A stretch of DNA of 64,000 bases from Deltaproteobacteria bacterium. GTDB lineage: Bacteria; Lernaellota; Lernaellaia; JACKCT01. The translations under genes and the position numbers were made by a program. Position 1 is the stretch's first letter. Every line of letters starts with the position of its first letter. The stretch is from the NCBI GenBank assembly GCA_027493875.1, contig JAOSJX010000024.1:124001-188000 (forward strand). Reading direction: 5' to 3'. Below the pieces are notes generated by a model. The model was not told where the DNA came from, made no database searches, and saw nothing but the letters and a program-made list of their open reading frames with translations. This document shows positions 60,512-64,000 of this stretch, in pieces.

Positions 60512-61360
60512 ATGACCGCTGTCGTTGTGCCGGCCGCGATCATGGGCGGGGTGGCGCTTTTTTTCGGCGTCGTCCTGGCGCTGGCTTACCGTTTTCTGCG
60601 CGTTGAGGAAGATCCGCGGATCGACGAGGTCGAGGGGATGCTGCCCGGCAGCAACTGCGGCGCGTGCGGCCAGCCCGGATGCCGCGCCTTTGCCGAGTTG
60701 GTCTGCAGCGGCGCGGAACAACCCGGCAAATGCACCGTCAGCTCCGTCGACGGCATCACGGCGATCGCGAACTATCTCGGCGTGGAGGCCACCATCGCGG
60801 AGCGCCGCACCGCCCGCCTGCATTGCGCCGGGGGGAAGTCGTCGGTGCGCCGTGTGGCGCAATACGCCGGGCTCGATTCCTGCCGCGCGGCCGTGCTCGT
60901 CAACGGCGGCGCGACGGCGTGCGCGTGGGGTTGCCTGGGCCTCGCGGACTGCGAGCGGGCGTGTACGTTCGATGCGATCCGGATGAACGGCGAGGATCTA
61001 CCGGTGGTCAATCCCGATTTGTGCACGGCGTGCAACGACTGCGTCGAGGTGTGCCCGCGCGATCTGTTCACGTTGATGCCGGTGTCCCAGCAACTCATCG
61101 TCCAATGCTCGTCGCCGCTGCAGGGGAGCGCGGCCACCGAGGTGTGCTCGGTCGCCTGCGACGCCTGCGGGCGCTGCGCGTTGGACGCCAAGGCCGGGGT
61201 GATCGAGATGGCGGGCGGGCTCCCGCGCATCCGCATTCCCGGCGAGACGACGGTCGACGCCACGTTCCGCTGCCCCACCGGCGCGATCCAGTGGGTGAGC
61301 GGACCGCAATTCCGGGGAGAAAGCCCGGCGGTCGACGTCGGCAGGAGGATTCGTGCGTGA
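60512..61360 (+). CDS. rnfB: RnfB-like membrane-anchored iron-sulfur protein
   Basis: An intact 282-residue protein. An N-terminal membrane helix (PAAIMGGVALFFGVVLALAY) precedes the Rnf-type Fe-S domain MLPGSNCGACGQPGCRAFAE with GKCTVSS completing the cluster site. After HCAGGKSSVRRVAQYAGLDS come ferredoxin motifs TACAWGCLGLADCERACTFD and LCTACNDCVEVCPRDLF, and late cysteines VACDACGRCALDAK. In the Rnf complex RnfB takes electrons from ferredoxin, but no other rnf gene is visible, and here it lies between two PFOR-like genes. It probably ties a ferredoxin oxidoreductase to the membrane. Its stop overlaps the next start by eight bases. Confidence 0.88.
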   Translation: MTAVVVPAAIMGGVALFFGVVLALAYRFLRVEEDPRIDEVEGMLPGSNCGACGQPGCRAFAELVCSGAEQPGKCTVSSVDGITAIANYLGVEATIAERRTARLHCAGGKSSVRRVAQYAGLDSCRAAVLVNGGATACAWGCLGLADCERACTFDAIRMNGEDLPVVNPDLCTACNDCVEVCPRDLFTLMPVSQQLIVQCSSPLQGSAATEVCSVACDACGRCALDAKAGVIEMAGGLPRIRIPGETTVDATFRCPTGAIQWVSGPQFRGESPAVDVGRRIRA

Positions 61361-64000
61361 TTGGCCCGCATATGCGCTCGAGCGGATTCGGCAACTGATC
61401 GGCCGGCCGGGCTCCGGGGAGACCCGCGCCGTGGCCGAAGGCAACCCGGTTCTGACGACCGGCGCGCTCGGCGTGCTGGCGACGGAATCGATGATCGGCG
61501 AAGTGCTGTGCCGGCACGTCCCAACGGCGGGCCTGGCGGAATGGCGGCGCGGTACGGACCGCAATGCCTTCGGCGCGACGGTATCGGAAGTTTCCGCCGG
61601 GGACGCGCGCGCGGTGTTCTCCACCGCCGCCGGGCTGACGATGAGCGGCCAGCGCGCGGTGGCGATGGTCGCCGGCGACCGACTGGCGCAGATGCACGAT
61701 CAGCTCTTCGCGGCGGCGGGCCGGCGTTTGCCGCTGGTGATCCAGGTGGCGAACCGCGCCATGCCGCGCCAAGGCGCCGCGCCCGGCACGGGCCACGAAG
61801 GACTTCACGCCGTCGCCGACACCGGCGCGTTCATCGCCGTCGCCCGCAACGCGCAGCACGCGGTCGACCTGACGCTCGTCGCGCGGCGCCTCGCGGAACT
61901 GAGTTTAACCCCCGGCGTCGTCGCGATGGACGGCGGCGAGACCGCGTTCGCCGCGCAGGATTTCTTCCTGCCGGACGAAAAACCGTGCGCGAATTTCTCG
62001 GCGAGCCGTTCGCGGCGATCGAGGGGCTTCCCGAAAGTCAGGACATGCTCTTCGGCGGCCGGCGGCGGCACGTGCCGCGTTGGTTCAGCCTGGAGCGCCC
62101 CGTGGCGACGGGCCTGAACGAACCGGCCCGCGAATACGCCATGGGCGTCGTCGGCCAGCGCGAATTGTTCGCGTCCGACGTCGCGCGTCTCGCCCGCGAG
62201 ACCATGGACGCGTTCGCCGCGCGCACCGGCCGGGCGTTGGGATTCGTCCGCCCGCATCGTCTTGAAAAAGCCAAGCACGTCGTCGTGGGCCTGGGCGCCG
62301 CCGCGGAAACGGTCGAGTCCGTCGTCGACGCGTTGCGAAGCAAGAAGGAATCGGCCGGTTCGCTGGCGATCGAGTGGTTGCGGCCTTTTCCCGCGAAAGA
62401 AATCCGCGATGCGCTCGCCGGCGCGGACATCGTCACGGTCATCGAGCGCGGCGAAGACGTCCTTTCCGCCGATCGCCCGCTGCTGCGGGAGGTCCGCTCG
62501 GCGCTCGCCGGCCGCGAGGTTCGCGTCCTGTCCGCGACGGCCGGCCTCGGCGGGGCGCCGATCGTCGCGGCGGACATCACGGCGGTTTTCGAGAACATGA
62601 AAAGCGCGGAGCCGCGCGAACGCCTGCATCTCGGCCTCGAACGCGTGACGGTCGGCGGCGCCAATCTTCCGAACCGCGACGTGCTGCTCTCCGCCGTTCG
62701 TCGCCGGTTCCCGCATCTCGACAAAGCCGCACCGCCGGTGGTCGAGGCGCCGGACCTTCGCCCCGACGGCGCGCGGACGATCGTGATCGTCGCCCGCGAG
62801 CCGGTGGATACGGCGGAGGTGCTGACCGCCGCGGCGAACGCGCTGGCGAAGTCCGCGGGGACGCACGTCCGCAGCCGGTCCCTCGTGCTGGAAGACGGCG
62901 TGTGGATCGGCCGCGTGACCTGCGCGCCCGCGCCGTTCAACGATCCCGGCGACCGGACGACGGTGGACGCGCTGCTCGTCGCGCACGCGGCGATGCCCGC
63001 GTATTTCGACGCGACCGAAGACCTTGTGAGCGGCGGGCTGATCGTGCTGGGCGAGGGCGTATCGTTCGACGTTATCGCGGCACGCGCGAGAGGAGAAAGG
63101 ACGAAAGAGCGTCTTGCCGGCTTCCCGCGTTCTTTGCGGCAACGATGCCTTGGAAAAACTGGCGGCGGCGGCAAGCACGGCCCTGGGGGTGGCGAAACCG
63201 ATTTGAAACCGGTCGACGCGCCGGCAGGGGACAGGGCCGGAGCCGCCGCCCGTCCCGCCCGAGACGCCGGAAGCCTGGCCGAGCGGACGGACGTCCGTTA
63301 CGACAGCCCCGCGCGTTTTGGAACGAGGTTGTCCAGCCGCGGATTTTGGGCGCGGCGCCGGAGGCGGTGCCCGATCCCTACCTCACCGTCGGAACGGTTC
63401 CCGCCGGCACCGCGCCGCTGCGCGACCGCATGGCCAGCGGCGCGACCATCCCGGTGCTCGATCCGAATCTGTGCACCGCGTGCGGCGATTGTTGGACCGC
63501 GTGCCCCGACGCGTCGATCGGGCCGGTCGCCCTCGGCACCGAAACCATGTTGACGGCGTCCGTGGAAGCGGAACGGCCCCGCCGTCGAAAAGCTCAAGCG
63601 TTCGTTCAAGCAACTCGCGGCGCATTTGGACAAAAAACTCGCCGACACCGGCGCGCGGTCTCTGTCGCGCGCCGATCTCGACGAAGGTTTCAACTGGCTC
63701 GTCGAAAAGTTGGGCGCCGAGGGCGACGAGAAAGAAACGATGGCCGCGGCCTTCGCCGGGGCGGCGGATAAGATCGGGCGTCTCCCGGTGGCCGTCGCGC
63801 CGGTGCTTTTCCACGACGCGCACAAAGCGTCGCGCGGAAGCGGCTTGCTTCTCGGCTTGGCGATCGATCCCACCGCCTGCCAGGCCTGCCGGATTTGCGC
63901 TCGGTCTGCCCGACCGACGCGCTGACCATTATGCCGCGCACGCAAAAGAACGCGCCGCCGCGTCGGCCGCGGCGTGGAGCGTGTGGGAATCGCTGCCGGA
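61353..64000 (+). CDS. Second PFOR-like multidomain protein with 2[4Fe-4S] domain, partial at window end; frameshifts
   Basis: GTG 61353 opens MRDWPAYALERIRQLIG. Domain I-like text reads GNPVLTTGALGVLATESMIG, AGLTMSGQRAVAMVAGDRLA and LPLVIQVANRAMPRQGAAPG; domain II-like text reads KHVVVGLGAAAETVESVVDA, LAIEWLRPFPAKEIRDAL and VTVIERGEDVLSADRPLL. A gamma-like domain has TIVIVAREPVDTAEVL and ALLVAHAAMPAYFDATEDL. Then FWNEVVQPRILGAAPEAV, DPYLTVGTVPAGTAPLRDR and the cluster motif CTACGDCWTACPDASIGP match the PFOR ferredoxin segment, with a second cluster CQACRIC near 63880. Frame changes lie near 61985, 63130-63300, 63580 and 63895. The TPP domain, if present, lies outside. Confidence 0.72.

Noticed and set aside
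1..64000. tRNA, rRNA, integrase, transposase or plasmid replication genes
   Set aside because: None was recognised by eye on either strand; a dedicated tRNA search was not possible here.

Overview
The window is high-GC bacterial DNA. It encodes several Sec/lipobox lipoproteins with long poly-aspartate linkers, a surface-type tetraheme cytochrome, ferredoxin-dependent 2-oxoacid oxidoreductases and a candidate selenoprotein. That mix points to a Gram-negative, at least facultatively anaerobic lineage near the old Deltaproteobacteria (Myxococcota, Desulfobacterota or a related candidate phylum). This placement is inference, because no rRNA or tRNA marker was seen. Genes are dense on both strands and no phage or transposase block is present.

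Layout. 1-8.5 kb holds housekeeping and redox genes: thiD-ygiQ, a dusB-type gene, mgtC followed by a lipoprotein peroxiredoxin whose active-site codon is an in-frame TGA, an SDR protein, a secreted alpha/beta hydrolase and tpx. 8.5-14.1 kb is an accessory island: an NYN-domain nuclease gene between two copies of a direct repeat, then a CHAT protease-STAND ATPase-TPR protein. 14.1-24.5 kb holds polytopic membrane proteins, dciA, a first korAB pair, a YfhO-like protein and a GH114-type lipoprotein. 24.5-39.2 kb holds a VOC protein, a giant secreted subtilisin-fold protein lacking catalytic His and Ser, transketolase, an exopolysaccharide initiating transferase, a tetraheme cytochrome, a beta-helix protein, a SaoD/DsrE-like pair and an M14 carboxypeptidase. 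39.3-49.4 kb holds a gene interrupted by a repeat element, two large paralogous envelope proteins, a FecR-like protein, a lipid kinase, a lipoprotein and a parvulin. 49.4-64 kb holds mfd, then a one-directional cluster: korA2-korB2, a PFOR-like protein without the TPP motif, rnfB, and a second PFOR-like protein that runs off the end.

The last cluster is the most interesting part. Two divergent pyruvate:ferredoxin oxidoreductase-like proteins flank a membrane-anchored RnfB ferredoxin protein behind a complete KorAB enzyme, and a perfect FNR-type palindrome lies upstream. It reads as an oxygen-regulated, membrane-tethered ferredoxin oxidoreductase complex.

Sequence quality matters here. More than twenty recognisable genes are broken by single-base frameshifts, mostly in short homopolymers, and several pairs compensate one another. 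The window looks like an unpolished assembly, so I annotate such genes as one CDS and state where the frame changes. Intergenic DNA carries period-7 repeat arrays, often starting at a gene's stop codon.
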